Origin: Campylobacter fetus subsp. fetus
GTDB taxonomy: Bacteria > Campylobacterota > Campylobacteria > Campylobacterales > Campylobacteraceae
Assembly (NCBI RefSeq): GCF_900475935.1
Contig: NZ_LS483431.1
Location: 1,054,001-1,118,000, forward strand
Reading direction: 5' to 3'
Length of the DNA stretch: 64,000 bases
Below, one piece after another: positions 16,039 to 25,842 of this stretch. Made by a program: the position numbers and the translations under genes. Position 1 is the first letter of the stretch. Every line of letters starts with the position of its first letter. The notes below the pieces were generated by a model, which searched no databases, was not told the DNA's origin, and worked only from the letters and a program-made list of their open reading frames with translations.

Positions 16039-17777
16039 TAGTATTAAGTACAACACCAGATGAAAAAATAGCAAATAAGTTAGCTAAAGAGTTAGTAGAT
16101 AAAAAAGCTGCGGCTTGTGTGAATTGTATAAAAGATCTGAAAAGCTTTTATACTTGGAAAAATGAAGTACAAAACGACTCTGAAGTTCTTATTATGATAA
16201 AAGGAAATTATAAGAAAATAAAAGATGTTATTTTAAAAAATCACCCTTATGAAACACCGGAAGTCATAGCTATAAAACCTAAAAAAATAGAAAAAAGCTA
16301 TAAAAAATGGTTAGAAAAAAGTACAAAAATATCACCTATGTTAGTAGGTACAAGGTTAAATAACAACGAAGAAGTTTCTTGCGTTAGTTTAAACGAAGCT
16401 TTATTGCAACCAGCAGCAAAACATGGCGGACTTTACGCGCCTATAAATTTACCTATTTTAGATGATAACTTTTTTAAAAAAGCATCTAAATTAAAGTATG
16501 ATGAGATAGCTATGATGGTTATTAAAAAGTTTAAATTTGATATAGACAAAGATATTTTTAAAAAAGCATTAAAAAGATACGCTAAATTTGATAAAGAAGC
16601 AGTGGAAATAAAAAAATTAAATAAAAATTTATATATAAATGAGCTATGGCACGGACCTACAAGAGCATTTAAAGATATGGCGCTTCAGCCTTTTGGTGTA
16701 ATTTTAAAAGAGCTTGCCAAACAAAATAATAAAAAATATCTCATTATGTGTGCAACAAGCGGCGATACCGGACCTGCCACACTTAATACATTTAGCGATG
16801 TTCAAAATATAAAAGTCGTATGCATATATCCAAAAGACGGCACAAGCGAAGTTCAACGCTTACAAATGGTAAATCAAAAAGGTAAAAATTTGAAATCCAT
16901 AGGGATAAAAGGTAATTTTGATGATGCTCAAAAAGCCTTAAAAGCGCTATTAAACGATAAATCTTTTAAAAATGAGCTATCAAATTTGGGGCTTAACTTA
17001 AGTGCTGCGAATTCTGTTAATTTCGGCAGAATTTTATTTCAGATTATTTATCATATCTATGTTTGTATAAAAATAAACAGTAATAAAAAACCGATAGATA
17101 TCGTTGTTCCAAGCGGCAACTTCGGTAATGCTTTAGGGGCGTATTACGCTAAAAAAATGGGTGCAAATATAGGAAAAATAAAAATTGCTTCGAACGCGAA
17201 CAATATATTAACGGAACTTTTCACAACAGGAATTTATAATCTGCAAGATAAAAAATTAATTCAAACTATAAGCCCTGCTATGGATATACTAATTAGCTCA
17301 AATGTCGAAAGGCTTTTGTTTGATAAGTTTGGAAGTATTAGAACAAAAGAGCTTATGGATAGTTTGAAAAACAGTGGATTTTATAAACTCGCTCAAGAAG
17401 AACTTGAGGAGCTAAAAGCAGATTTTGAAGCAGATTTTTGTAGCGATGAAGAGTGTGAAAATTATATAAAAAACGTTTCAAGCAAAGGTATTTTGATAGA
17501 TCCTCATACGGCAACTTGCCTAAAACTAGTTGACAATGATAAACTTAGCGTGATAACATCTACAGCTCAATGGGTAAAATTTACTCCAAGCATGGTAAAA
17601 GCTATCAAAAATAAACCTACACAAGATGAATTAGTAGATATGAAAGAGCTTGCAAAAGAGTTTGACGTAAAAATTCCAAAGTCCATCTTAGAGTTATTTT
17701 CACAAAAAGAGCTTCATAAAGACGTTATAGAGCAAGATAAGATAAAATCAAACATCATAAATTGGCTTAAAAAATGA
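16035..17777 (+). CDS. thrC: CutA-threonine synthase fusion
   Basis: A 580-residue protein in one open frame. Residues 1 to about 100 are a CutA1 domain: VLSTTPDEKIANKLAKELVDKK, the KAAACVNC segment, SFYTWKNEV, and HPYETPEVIAI. CutA1 proteins form trimers and are linked to divalent metal tolerance. Residues about 102-580 are threonine synthase: LVGTR at its start, AAKHGGLYAP, the PLP lysine in GPTRAFKDMALQPFG, and CATSGDTGPA (phosphate loop). Threonine synthase turns O-phosphohomoserine into threonine. An ATG at 16338 begins the ThrC part but has no clear ribosome-binding site, so a joined product is most likely. It overlaps argB and kdsB by 4 nt each. Confidence 0.88.
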   Translation: MIVLSTTPDEKIANKLAKELVDKKAAACVNCIKDLKSFYTWKNEVQNDSEVLIMIKGNYKKIKDVILKNHPYETPEVIAIKPKKIEKSYKKWLEKSTKISPMLVGTRLNNNEEVSCVSLNEALLQPAAKHGGLYAPINLPILDDNFFKKASKLKYDEIAMMVIKKFKFDIDKDIFKKALKRYAKFDKEAVEIKKLNKNLYINELWHGPTRAFKDMALQPFGVILKELAKQNNKKYLIMCATSGDTGPATLNTFSDVQNIKVVCIYPKDGTSEVQRLQMVNQKGKNLKSIGIKGNFDDAQKALKALLNDKSFKNELSNLGLNLSAANSVNFGRILFQIIYHIYVCIKINSNKKPIDIVVPSGNFGNALGAYYAKKMGANIGKIKIASNANNILTELFTTGIYNLQDKKLIQTISPAMDILISSNVERLLFDKFGSIRTKELMDSLKNSGFYKLAQEELEELKADFEADFCSDEECENYIKNVSSKGILIDPHTATCLKLVDNDKLSVITSTAQWVKFTPSMVKAIKNKPTQDELVDMKELAKEFDVKIPKSILELFSQKELHKDVIEQDKIKSNIINWLKK

Positions 17778-18496
17778 TAATCATACCGGCTCGGCTCGCT
17801 TCAACTCGTTTTGAACATAAAATTCTAAGAACCATTGATGGCGTTCCTATGTTTGTAAAAACCGCGATGAACGCCAAAAATGCGGATAACGTGCTAATAG
17901 CATGTGACGATGAAAAAGTAGCAAACATAGCAAAAAGTTATGGCTTAGATGCTATTTTAACAAACGTGAATCACGAAAGCGGAACCGACCGCATAAATGA
18001 AGCAGCGGATAAATTTAATCTAAAAGATAACGAGATCATTATAAATGTTCAAGCCGATGAGCCGTTTTTTGAAGTAGAAAATTTGATTAAATTTAAAGAT
18101 TTTGCAAGTAAATCCATTGCAAGCGGCTCGTTTATGGCAAGCTGTTTTAAACTAGTCAAAAAAGAGGACGCTCAAAATCCAAATTTAGTAAAAGTCGTTC
18201 TTGACACAAACGATAACGCTCTGTATTTTTCACGTTCACTTCTGCCATATCCTAGAAACGAATGTGAGGTTTTTAAAGCACATATAGGAATTTACGCATA
18301 TAGCGTAGTAAATTTAAAAGAGTTTTGTACTTTAGAGACAAAAGAGTTAGAAAATATAGAAAAACTAGAGCAGCTTAGGGCTTTACAAAGCGGTAAAAAA
18401 ATTAAAATGATGCAAATACAAACAAAAAGTATCGGAATAGATACAAAAGAAGATCTTAAGACCGCAGCGGATAAATTCGGTTTTAGGATTGACTAA
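17774..18496 (+). CDS. kdsB: 3-deoxy-manno-octulosonate cytidylyltransferase
   Basis: A 240-residue nucleotidyltransferase with the N-terminal IIPARLASTRFEHKIL signature, NVQADEPFF, and ACDDEKV. It activates Kdo as CMP-Kdo for lipopolysaccharide core assembly. The start overlaps the end of thrC (ATGA), so it is translationally coupled and closes the nadE-kdsB operon. Length is normal for KdsB. Confidence 0.94.
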   Translation: MIIIPARLASTRFEHKILRTIDGVPMFVKTAMNAKNADNVLIACDDEKVANIAKSYGLDAILTNVNHESGTDRINEAADKFNLKDNEIIINVQADEPFFEVENLIKFKDFASKSIASGSFMASCFKLVKKEDAQNPNLVKVVLDTNDNALYFSRSLLPYPRNECEVFKAHIGIYAYSVVNLKEFCTLETKELENIEKLEQLRALQSGKKIKMMQIQTKSIGIDTKEDLKTAADKFGFRID

Positions 18497-18548
18497 AATC
18501 AAATTTAACTATATAAATTTGTGATACAATAGCCACGAAAAGGCAAAT

Positions 18549-18899
18549 ATGACAAATGAACAATTTTTAGAGCAACTAACGACCGTAGCCAAATTTACAC
18601 AAATTTACTGCGATGATCATCACAAAAATGAGCCAAAAACTATATCTAAATTTAAAACTATTTATAAAGGAGTAAATTTAGATAAATTTATAGAGTATAA
18701 CTTATGCAAAGAGTGTGAGCATCTTCTTTTATATGCCAATGAGAGACTACAAAACTGTCCACACAAAGAAAAACCAAAATGCAGAAAATGTCCACACATC
18801 TGTTATGAAAAAAATGAACTAAAACATATTATAAAAGTGATGAAAAGTAGCGGAATAAAGCTTGGATTATCAAAGATAAAATCATTTTTTAAAAGTTAG
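18549..18899 (+). CDS. YgbA/nitrous-oxide-stimulated-promoter family protein
   Basis: A 116-residue protein of the small cysteine-rich family (PF11756 type) seen with YgbA. An early IYCDDHH motif, LCKECEHLLLYANERLQNCP, and CRKCPHICY give at least six conserved Cys plus His residues suited to a metal or redox site. E. coli YgbA is under NsrR control and has been linked to recovery from nitric oxide stress. The gene has its own short leader (TGATACAAT at about 18522-18530 as a -10 candidate) and stands alone between kdsB and the GGDEF genes. The biochemical role is not known. Confidence 0.75.
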   Translation: MTNEQFLEQLTTVAKFTQIYCDDHHKNEPKTISKFKTIYKGVNLDKFIEYNLCKECEHLLLYANERLQNCPHKEKPKCRKCPHICYEKNELKHIIKVMKSSGIKLGLSKIKSFFKS

Positions 18900-18946
18900 T
18901 ATATATACTAGATTAAGTTATTTTGTGATATCATAAAATAAAAAAT

Positions 18947-20023
18947 ATGAAACAAATTATACAAGAAATCAAATTAGAATCAGCACAAAACGTATATCAT
19001 AAACTACTTGTGATATATTTATTGTTGCTATTTGCATATTGCATTGTATTTGCTTATTTTGGTATGTCTTTTTTGCTTATAAATGGTGCTATAACATTTG
19101 CAATATCCATAATAATCTATGATGAATTATATGAAGAAAAATACCAATCACTGATAAATATCTGGATACAACTAAGCGGTACTTATAATATAGTTTGCGA
19201 TATAATAGTCATGGGCTGGGGATATGGATTTGAACTATTTTTAGTCGGTCTAATCGCGATATACTACTCATCTGCTATAAAAAATAGTTATTTTAAAATC
19301 ATAATTGTAGTAGCACAATCCATAACTTATCTTGTTTTACACTATCTATTTGCTCATCAAGATATAAACTACGGAAATGATGATTTAAAACATATATCAT
19401 ATATATCTGGATTTTTAGCAATCGTATTTGTATTCTTCTTTTTACATCAAAATTTAAATATAGTAGGCGCGGTAGATATCTTAAATTTACAAAGAAAGAA
19501 AAAAGATTATCAGCGTATAGCAGAACATGACTTTTTAACAGGATTTTATACTAGGGCTCCTATGCGTCAGATGCTAACTAGTCGTTTAAGTATGCTAAAA
19601 AACGAAGAGTTAAAATCCATATGTATAATCCTATGCGACCTTGATAATTTTAAAAATATAAACGATACGTTGGGGCATATTTTTGGTGATACTATACTAA
19701 GCAGAGTCGCAGCTTCTTTAAAAAGCAGCTTTATAAAATACGGCAAACTTTGCAGATGGGGCGGAGAGGAATTTTTAATAATTTTAGAAAATAAAAATGC
19801 TACGGATATAAAAGACATCATAGAATCAGCAAGACTAAAAGTAGAAAAATTAAATCCGGAAGGAATAAAAGTAAGCGTAACATTTGGGGCGCTCTATCTC
19901 ACCAAAATCGAAGCAGACTTTGAGCTAGAACCGGCTATTAGCATTGTCGATGAGCTTATGTATTATGGAAAAAGTCAAGGAAAAAATAGACTGGTATTTA
20001 AAAATTATGAATATAAAAAGTGA
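18947..20023 (+). CDS. Membrane-bound GGDEF protein (diguanylate cyclase) A
   Basis: A 358-residue protein. Residues 1 to about 180 hold six hydrophobic segments, including the MGWGYGFELFLVGLIAIYY stretch that is repeated in the next gene. Residues about 190-355 are a GGDEF domain: DFLTGFYTRAPM, DLDNFKNINDTLGH and the active-site variant GGEEF (in CRWGGEEFLIIL). An I-site RxxD is not obvious. It should make cyclic di-GMP from GTP on the cytoplasmic side in response to a membrane signal. The next gene encodes a similar protein and overlaps its end, so this is probably a tandem duplication expressed as a unit. Confidence 0.85.
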   Translation: MKQIIQEIKLESAQNVYHKLLVIYLLLLFAYCIVFAYFGMSFLLINGAITFAISIIIYDELYEEKYQSLINIWIQLSGTYNIVCDIIVMGWGYGFELFLVGLIAIYYSSAIKNSYFKIIIVVAQSITYLVLHYLFAHQDINYGNDDLKHISYISGFLAIVFVFFFLHQNLNIVGAVDILNLQRKKKDYQRIAEHDFLTGFYTRAPMRQMLTSRLSMLKNEELKSICIILCDLDNFKNINDTLGHIFGDTILSRVAASLKSSFIKYGKLCRWGGEEFLIILENKNATDIKDIIESARLKVEKLNPEGIKVSVTFGALYLTKIEADFELEPAISIVDELMYYGKSQGKNRLVFKNYEYKK

Positions 20024-21023
20024 TAATTTATCAACAAATTTAAGAACCGTACTAATTATGTTTTTAGTAGCCAGCATAAGTTACTTCATATCTTTTATTA
20101 GTTTGAAAATGTACGACTTAGCAATCGTTAGCATAGTCGGCGTATTTACATATATTTTCTGCATTAAAACGGTTGGTAAAAACGAGCTTGAAAAAGCATT
20201 TTTTATAGCTCATATACAAATTTTATTTAGCTCTAGCATAAGTGTTTTGATACTTGGATGGGGATATGGATTTCAAATTATATTGATAGCTTTAATATCT
20301 ATCATGTATATTGATATATTTAGAAATAGACTTATATCTTATATATTGGTTTTATCAGAATCTATTATCTATATAGCACTATATTTGGTACATATCTCAA
20401 ATGAAGGAGAGCAGTCTGTATCATATTATCAAGACTACTTTTATGTGGCAAATTTTATATTTCTTATTGTTATGCTTCTTATCATATCTAAGATATTAAA
20501 ATCTACAGATATCGCATACTTTTATCAATTAAAAGACGATAACGATAAATTTAAAAACGCGTCCGAAACAGATGATCTAACCGGACTTATAAATAAAAGA
20601 ACATTAAATTTAATAATAGACAATAAAAGACGAAGCAGCATGATAATCTCTATGTGCGATATAGATAACTTTAAACAGATAAATGACCAATTTGGACACA
20701 ATACCGGAGATCTTGTTTTAAAAACACTCTCAAATATATTTTTAGATCATACAAACAAAACAGATATAGTTTGCAGATGGGGCGGAGAGGAATTTGTAAT
20801 AGTATCTTTTGATATAAGTAAAAATGACTTTTTAACCAAAATTCAAAAAATAAAATTTCAAATTAGCGAAACCATAATAAAAGAAGGTAATGAAACATTT
20901 AATTTTAGTGTTACTTTTGGAGTATCTGAAGTTGGAAATGATAGAAATTTACTTATAAAACAAGCAGATGAAAGATTGTATAAAGGTAAAAATAGTACAA
21001 AAAACTGCATCGTTTCAAAATAA
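20007..21023 (+). CDS. Membrane-bound GGDEF protein (diguanylate cyclase) B
   Basis: A 338-residue paralogue of the preceding protein: about six N-terminal membrane segments with LGWGYGFQIILIALISIMY, then a GGDEF domain with DDLTGLINKRTL, DIDNFKQINDQFGHNTG and GGEEF. I start at ATG 20007 (MNIKSDNLSTNLR), overlapping the upstream stop by 17 nt. The longer frame from 19944 runs through the GGDEF domain of gene A and has no supporting signal. The two proteins differ more in the membrane sensor than in the catalytic core, which would allow different inputs to one output. A bidirectional terminator follows. Confidence 0.83.
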   Translation: MNIKSDNLSTNLRTVLIMFLVASISYFISFISLKMYDLAIVSIVGVFTYIFCIKTVGKNELEKAFFIAHIQILFSSSISVLILGWGYGFQIILIALISIMYIDIFRNRLISYILVLSESIIYIALYLVHISNEGEQSVSYYQDYFYVANFIFLIVMLLIISKILKSTDIAYFYQLKDDNDKFKNASETDDLTGLINKRTLNLIIDNKRRSSMIISMCDIDNFKQINDQFGHNTGDLVLKTLSNIFLDHTNKTDIVCRWGGEEFVIVSFDISKNDFLTKIQKIKFQISETIIKEGNETFNFSVTFGVSEVGNDRNLLIKQADERLYKGKNSTKNCIVSK

Positions 21024-21026
21024 ACT

Positions 21027-21060
21027 AAAAATAAGCAGCTTTTTAAAGCCGCTTATTTTT
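21027..21060 (+). terminator. Bidirectional terminator between GGDEF gene B and dsbD
   Basis: AAAAATAAGC-A-GCTTT-TT-AAAGC-C-GCTTATTTTT is a near-perfect stem with A-run on the left and T-run on the right, so it can work in both directions. It lies between the convergent stops of the GGDEF gene and dsbD, the dsbD stop being at its edge. Confidence 0.88.
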
Positions 21061-22807
21061 AAATATCTTCTATATGTTTTAAAAATTCGTCATAAGACAC
21101 ATAGCCTACAAGCTGTTTTGAGTTCAGCTCTTTTTTGTCTTTATAAAATATAAGTGCCGGTGGACCAAAAACATTGTATTTTCTCATCATAGCTATATCT
21201 TCAGGCGTATTATCAGAGACATCTATTTTGATAAGAGTAAAATCTTTTAATCTTTTTATAACATCCGGATTTGTAAATGTTTTCTCATCAAGCTCTTTAC
21301 AGTTTACGCACCAAATCGCCCAAAAATCGATCATAACAGGTTTTTGACTGCTATTTATAACGGCTTCAAGATCTTTTGAATTTGAAATATAACTAAACTC
21401 TATTTTATCGATGCTGTTTTTTGATATCGTAGAATTATTATATGAGCTTAAATTCGGAGCAAAAGTGGAAATACTAAATATAGAAACTAAGATTATCGAA
21501 ACTACGAATATCAATATTCCAAACGATTTTAAAAACTTCGTAGCACCGTCTTTTGCTTCGTTAAACGCGCCTAAATATACCGCAAAAAATACTCCGAGAA
21601 CTCCATAAAGCGCATTTGAAATTTCAGATCCAACTACTCTATCAAGCATCCAGATAGCCATCGCAAGCATCAAAAATCCAAATATTCTTTTTATCTCTTC
21701 CATCCAAAATCCGGGCTTAGGAAGTAGTTTTGAACTACCAATACCTATCAATAAAAGAGGAACTCCCATACCGACACTCATAACAAATAGAGCTATACCT
21801 CCAAAAAGAGCATCTCCGCTTTCAGCTATATATAAAAGAGCTCCGGCAAGAGGTGCAGCAACGCAAGGTCCCACTATAAGAGCGGATAAAAACCCCATAA
21901 TTCCGACACCGATTATTCCACCTTTTTTTTCACTCTTTAAATTTATATAGTTTTGAATTTTTTTTGGCATCTCGATGTTATAAAATCCGAACATAGAAAA
22001 CGATAGCAAAACAAAGATGATACTAAAACCTATAATAACGCTTGGAATTTGAAGCAATCCTTGGACGCTTGCACCAAATACACTTGCCAAAACTCCGGCC
22101 AAAGCGTAAGCTAATGACATGAAAAATACATAAACAAGACTTATCCAAAAACCTGTTTTAGCCGATGGTTTTTGACCTGTTTTTGATACTATTATGCTTG
22201 AAACTATCGGGATCATAGGAAAGATACAAGGCGTAAGAGATAAAAGCAAACCATAACCAAAAAACGTGATGATAGTAAAAAGTTTTCCCTCGTCGGTAAA
22301 TGATTTTGCTATCTTATCTTGCTGCGAGTCAACGATATTTTTTTTATTTATCTTGGAATTTGAAGATATAGTTTTTGAAACAGATACCTCTTTTACTTGA
22401 GCTTTATCGCCATCATAAGTAACGACATAATGACTCTCTATAGGCTGATAACAAAATCCACTATAAGAGCAACCTTGATAATTTAATTGTATGTCAAACT
22501 CATTACTATTTACAAAATTTTTGAGCAAACCCTCCGGTATAAATAGATCAAACGTACCGCCGTATATATCATACTCATCGTGTTTTTCGTATTTAGGTAA
22601 ATTTAAAAACTCGGTTATATCGGTATCTGAAACCTTAACTTTAAGTTTGTCTTTATATAAATAAACACTTTTATCTACTACGAGATTGATATTTATCCCT
22701 TGCGTTTTATCGCCTGTGATATTGACTTTAAAAGCATCTTCTACGCTAAGAGGCTCAGCAAAAACAGTACTAAAAAACAAGATAAATGAAATAAGTAGCT
22801 TATGCAA
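21059..22807 (-). CDS. dsbD: Thiol:disulfide interchange protein DsbD
   Basis: A 582-residue inner-membrane reductant carrier. A signal peptide (HKLLISFILFFSTVFA) is followed by a periplasmic alpha domain with YQGCSYSGFCYQP, then eight membrane helices with the reactive cysteines in SLTPCIFPMIP and VGPCVAAPL. The C-terminal thioredoxin domain has WCVNC. It passes electrons from cytoplasmic thioredoxin to periplasmic partners (DsbC-type, cytochrome c maturation). I choose the TTG at 22807, preceded by AAGGAAA; the longer frame from 22837 would put ten residues in front of the signal peptide. It ends in the shared terminator. Confidence 0.9.
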   Translation of the reverse strand: MHKLLISFILFFSTVFAEPLSVEDAFKVNITGDKTQGININLVVDKSVYLYKDKLKVKVSDTDITEFLNLPKYEKHDEYDIYGGTFDLFIPEGLLKNFVNSNEFDIQLNYQGCSYSGFCYQPIESHYVVTYDGDKAQVKEVSVSKTISSNSKINKKNIVDSQQDKIAKSFTDEGKLFTIITFFGYGLLLSLTPCIFPMIPIVSSIIVSKTGQKPSAKTGFWISLVYVFFMSLAYALAGVLASVFGASVQGLLQIPSVIIGFSIIFVLLSFSMFGFYNIEMPKKIQNYINLKSEKKGGIIGVGIMGFLSALIVGPCVAAPLAGALLYIAESGDALFGGIALFVMSVGMGVPLLLIGIGSSKLLPKPGFWMEEIKRIFGFLMLAMAIWMLDRVVGSEISNALYGVLGVFFAVYLGAFNEAKDGATKFLKSFGILIFVVSIILVSIFSISTFAPNLSSYNNSTISKNSIDKIEFSYISNSKDLEAVINSSQKPVMIDFWAIWCVNCKELDEKTFTNPDVIKRLKDFTLIKIDVSDNTPEDIAMMRKYNVFGPPALIFYKDKKELNSKQLVGYVSYDEFLKHIEDI

Positions 22808-22940
22808 TGCATTTCCTTGTAAAAAAATATTTGTCAATTCTACTTCATATTTGTAAATATCTTCATCAAAAGTGGTAAACTTTAATGAAACTTTTAATTA
22901 ACTAAGTATAAAATTATATACACTTTAAAAAGGAGCAAAA

Positions 22941-23771
22941 ATGGAAGAAAAAAAAGATGATTTTATTATGGTGAAAGTAAAAAAATCTAAATTAAAATAC
23001 GAAAAAGAGCTTAGACAATTACAAATTGAACTGCTCAAATTTCAAAACCATGTAAAAGAAACTGGTCTAAAAGTATTGATTATAATAGAAGGAAGAGACG
23101 CGTCAGGAAAAGGCGGCGTCATCAAAAGACTTACCGAACATCTAAATCCTAGGGGATGTAGAGTCGTCGCTTTGGAAAAACCAAGCGATGTTGAGAGAAC
23201 TCAGTGGTATTTTCAAAGATACTCAGACCATCTTCCAAGTGCCGGTGAGATAGTTATATTTGATAGAAGCTGGTATAACCGTGCTGGAGTTGAACCTGTG
23301 ATGGGATTTTGTACTCAAGAGCAACATAAAGAATTTTTAAGGCAAGTTCCTAAATTTGAAGAAATGCTGGTAAGTTCGGGAATTTTACTGTTTAAATTCT
23401 ACTTCTCGGTTTCAAAAGATGAACAGAAAAAACGTTTCAAAGATAGAAAAACAGATCCACTAAAACAGTTCAAACTATCTCCAGTAGATCAAAGGAGTCA
23501 AGAACTATGGGATCAATACACAGTCGCAAAGTACTCAATGCTACTAGCTTCAAATACGCCTTATGCGCCATGGACTATCATAGTTAGTAACGATAAGAAA
23601 AAAGCTAGATTAAACACATTTAGATATCTATTAAACAATGTCGAATATAATAAAAAAATAAGCAATGACGAGATGAAAATAGATGATGAAATAGTCAAAA
23701 CAGGAAGTACGGAGATAAGACTTATGGAAGAAAATCTCAGAAATGAGAATTTAAAACGTATAAACGGGTAG
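22941..23771 (+). CDS. ppk2: Polyphosphate kinase 2
   Basis: A 276-residue P-loop kinase of the single-domain PPK2 class. Walker A is GRDASGKGG (51-59) and the lid module is DRSWYNRAG (108-116), followed by FKLSPVDQRSQELWDQYTVAK-type family sequence. Members use inorganic polyphosphate to phosphorylate NDPs (often GDP) or NMPs. PPK2 supports virulence and stress survival in C. jejuni. A clear AAAAAGGAG precedes the ATG. It stands as a single gene, convergent with dnaK. Nucleotide preference cannot be read from the sequence. Confidence 0.92.
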   Translation: MEEKKDDFIMVKVKKSKLKYEKELRQLQIELLKFQNHVKETGLKVLIIIEGRDASGKGGVIKRLTEHLNPRGCRVVALEKPSDVERTQWYFQRYSDHLPSAGEIVIFDRSWYNRAGVEPVMGFCTQEQHKEFLRQVPKFEEMLVSSGILLFKFYFSVSKDEQKKRFKDRKTDPLKQFKLSPVDQRSQELWDQYTVAKYSMLLASNTPYAPWTIIVSNDKKKARLNTFRYLLNNVEYNKKISNDEMKIDDEIVKTGSTEIRLMEENLRNENLKRING

Positions 23772-23923
23772 TAAATTTTTAATAGTCTTACGAATTTGAC
23801 ACTTAAAATTATACTTAAATTTAAAACATTTAATAAGCAAAAAACTATAAATGAATTTATATATCTTTGCATTTGGAGTTACGAATCAAATCGCAACTCC
23901 ATTTATAGAATTTATAGATAAAT

Positions 23924-25804
23924 TTATTCGACTTCTGCGTCTATAACATCATCGTCTTTTTTCTTTTTCTCTGCGCCACCATCCGCTGCACCTGCATTTT
24001 GATCTTTATACATAGCTTCGGCTAGTTTATGACTAACTTCGCTTAGAGCTTTTACTTTTACATCGATCTGCTCTTTTGAAGCACTTTCATCTTTTAATAC
24101 CTCTTTTAGATCATTCAAAGCAGCTTCGATCTTTGCTCTATCTTCGGCCGGAATTTTTTCACCCATCTCGCTTAGAGATTTTTCGGTTTGATGAGCCAAA
24201 CTATCTGCTGCATTTCTAGCTTCTACGGCTTCTTTTCTTTTTTTGTCATCTTCTTTATGAGCTTCGGCGTCATTTACCATTTTATTTATCTCTTCCTCGC
24301 TAAGACCGCTTGAACCGCTTATAGTGATATTTTGAGCTTTACCGCTAGCCTTATCTTTAGCCGAAACAGTTAAAATTCCGTTTGCGTCTATATCAAACGT
24401 AACTTCAATTTGCGGAACGCCTCTAGGAGCTGGCATTATACCTTCAAGATTGAAGTTACCTAAACTTTTGTTGTCTTTTGCAAACTCACGCTCGCCTTGA
24501 AGCACGTTTATAGTAACCGCACTTTGATTATCTTCGGCAGTTGAGAAAGTTTGAGACTTTTTAGTAGGGATCGTAGTTCCTTTTTCTATAAGTTTGCTCA
24601 TAACTCCACCAAGAGTTTCGATACCAAGACTTAGCGGAGTAACATCAAGTAAAAGCACGTCTTTTACGTCACCTTTTATAACAGCGCCTTGTATAGCAGC
24701 TCCGATGGCGACTACTTCATCAGGATTTACTGATTTGTTTAGTTCTTTACTAAATGCTTTCTTGACCTCTTCTTGTACCAGCGGAACACGAGTTGAACCA
24801 CCCACCATAACTACTTCTTTTATATCGCCTTTGCTTATACCGGCGTCTTTTACTACTTCGTTTATCTTTGTGATAGTTTCGCCTACTAAGTCGTCTATCA
24901 TACCTTCAAATTTAGCTCTGCTAAGAGTTTTCGTAAGGTGTTTTGGTCCTGTCGCATCAGCTGTGATAAACGGAAGATTTATAGTTGTCTCCATAGCACT
25001 ACTTAGCTCTTTTTTAGCATTTTCAGCAGCTTCTTTTAGTCTTTGAAGTGCCATTACGTCGTTTTTTAGATCAATCCCTGTTTCACTTTTGAACTCACTT
25101 ACTAAAAAGTCAATAAGTCTATTATCAAAATCATCACCGCCTAAAAAAGCGTTACCACCAGTTGCTAAAACCTCAACTACACTATCGCCTGTTTCAAGCA
25201 CGGTTACGTCAAACGTACCACCGCCTAAGTCATAAACTACGATTTTTTCAGCCTCTTTTTTATCAAGCCCGTAAGCAAGAGCCGCAGCCGTAGGCTCGTT
25301 TATGATACGAAGTACGTTTAGTCCTGCGATAGTTCCTGCTTCTTTTGTAGCCTTTCTCTGACTATCATTGAAGTATGCAGGCACCGTGATAACGGCGTCC
25401 ACGACGCTCTCTCCTAAAAACGCCTCTGCATCTTCTTTTAATTTCATAAGAACTTTAGCAGAAATTTCTTGCGGAGTATATGTTTTACCAGCTATCTCAA
25501 CGGCGCACGCACCATTTCTATCTACTATATGATACGGAAGGCGGTTTTTTGCTTCCTTGGCATTTTTCTCGTTCATCATAAGACCCATAATTCTTTTTAT
25601 AGAAAATATAGTCTTTTCAGGGTTTGTTACTGCTTGACGTTTTGCCGTATCACCTACTAAGATCTCGCCTTTATCAGTGAAAGCTACCACTGAAGGAGTA
25701 GTATTTTTACCCTCTTTGTTTGGTATAACTTTGCTTTCTCCTCTTTCATATATGCTTACGCATGAATTTGTTGTTCCTAAATCTATTCCTATTACTTTAC
25801 TCAT
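23924..25804 (-). CDS. dnaK: Chaperone DnaK (Hsp70)
   Basis: A 626-residue Hsp70: [12 protein letters not shown] (phosphate 1), [22 protein letters not shown] in the nucleotide-binding domain, [11 protein letters not shown] at the interdomain linker, the peptide-binding domain, and a C-terminal charged tail with [10 protein letters not shown]. It folds and protects proteins with DnaJ (62018-63106 here) and GrpE. It is the last gene of hrcA-grpE-dnaK with a 38-nt gap after grpE, and would be under HrcA/CIRCE control. Normal length. Confidence 0.97.
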   Translation of the reverse strand: MSKVIGIDLGTTNSCVSIYERGESKVIPNKEGKNTTPSVVAFTDKGEILVGDTAKRQAVTNPEKTIFSIKRIMGLMMNEKNAKEAKNRLPYHIVDRNGACAVEIAGKTYTPQEISAKVLMKLKEDAEAFLGESVVDAVITVPAYFNDSQRKATKEAGTIAGLNVLRIINEPTAAALAYGLDKKEAEKIVVYDLGGGTFDVTVLETGDSVVEVLATGGNAFLGGDDFDNRLIDFLVSEFKSETGIDLKNDVMALQRLKEAAENAKKELSSAMETTINLPFITADATGPKHLTKTLSRAKFEGMIDDLVGETITKINEVVKDAGISKGDIKEVVMVGGSTRVPLVQEEVKKAFSKELNKSVNPDEVVAIGAAIQGAVIKGDVKDVLLLDVTPLSLGIETLGGVMSKLIEKGTTIPTKKSQTFSTAEDNQSAVTINVLQGEREFAKDNKSLGNFNLEGIMPAPRGVPQIEVTFDIDANGILTVSAKDKASGKAQNITISGSSGLSEEEINKMVNDAEAHKEDDKKRKEAVEARNAADSLAHQTEKSLSEMGEKIPAEDRAKIEAALNDLKEVLKDESASKEQIDVKVKALSEVSHKLAEAMYKDQNAGAADGGAEKKKKDDDVIDAEVE

Positions 25805-25842
25805 TTTTTTATCCTTTTAAATTTAATTTACTTAATTCTTAT

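Noticed and set aside
16338-16340. Separate thrC start behind the CutA domain
   Set aside because: No ribosome-binding site before this ATG and the frame from 16035 is unbroken, so I report a fusion and keep the internal start only as a test.
18897-18910. 14-bp palindrome TAGTATATATACTA after the YgbA-like gene
   Set aside because: Short, A/T only and at a gene end; expected by chance in this composition.
23924-25804. Long plus-strand ORFs inside dnaK, such as 24594-25046
   Set aside because: They are opposite-strand shadows of a highly conserved gene, are serine/threonine-rich without a family, and have no promoter or ribosome-binding site.
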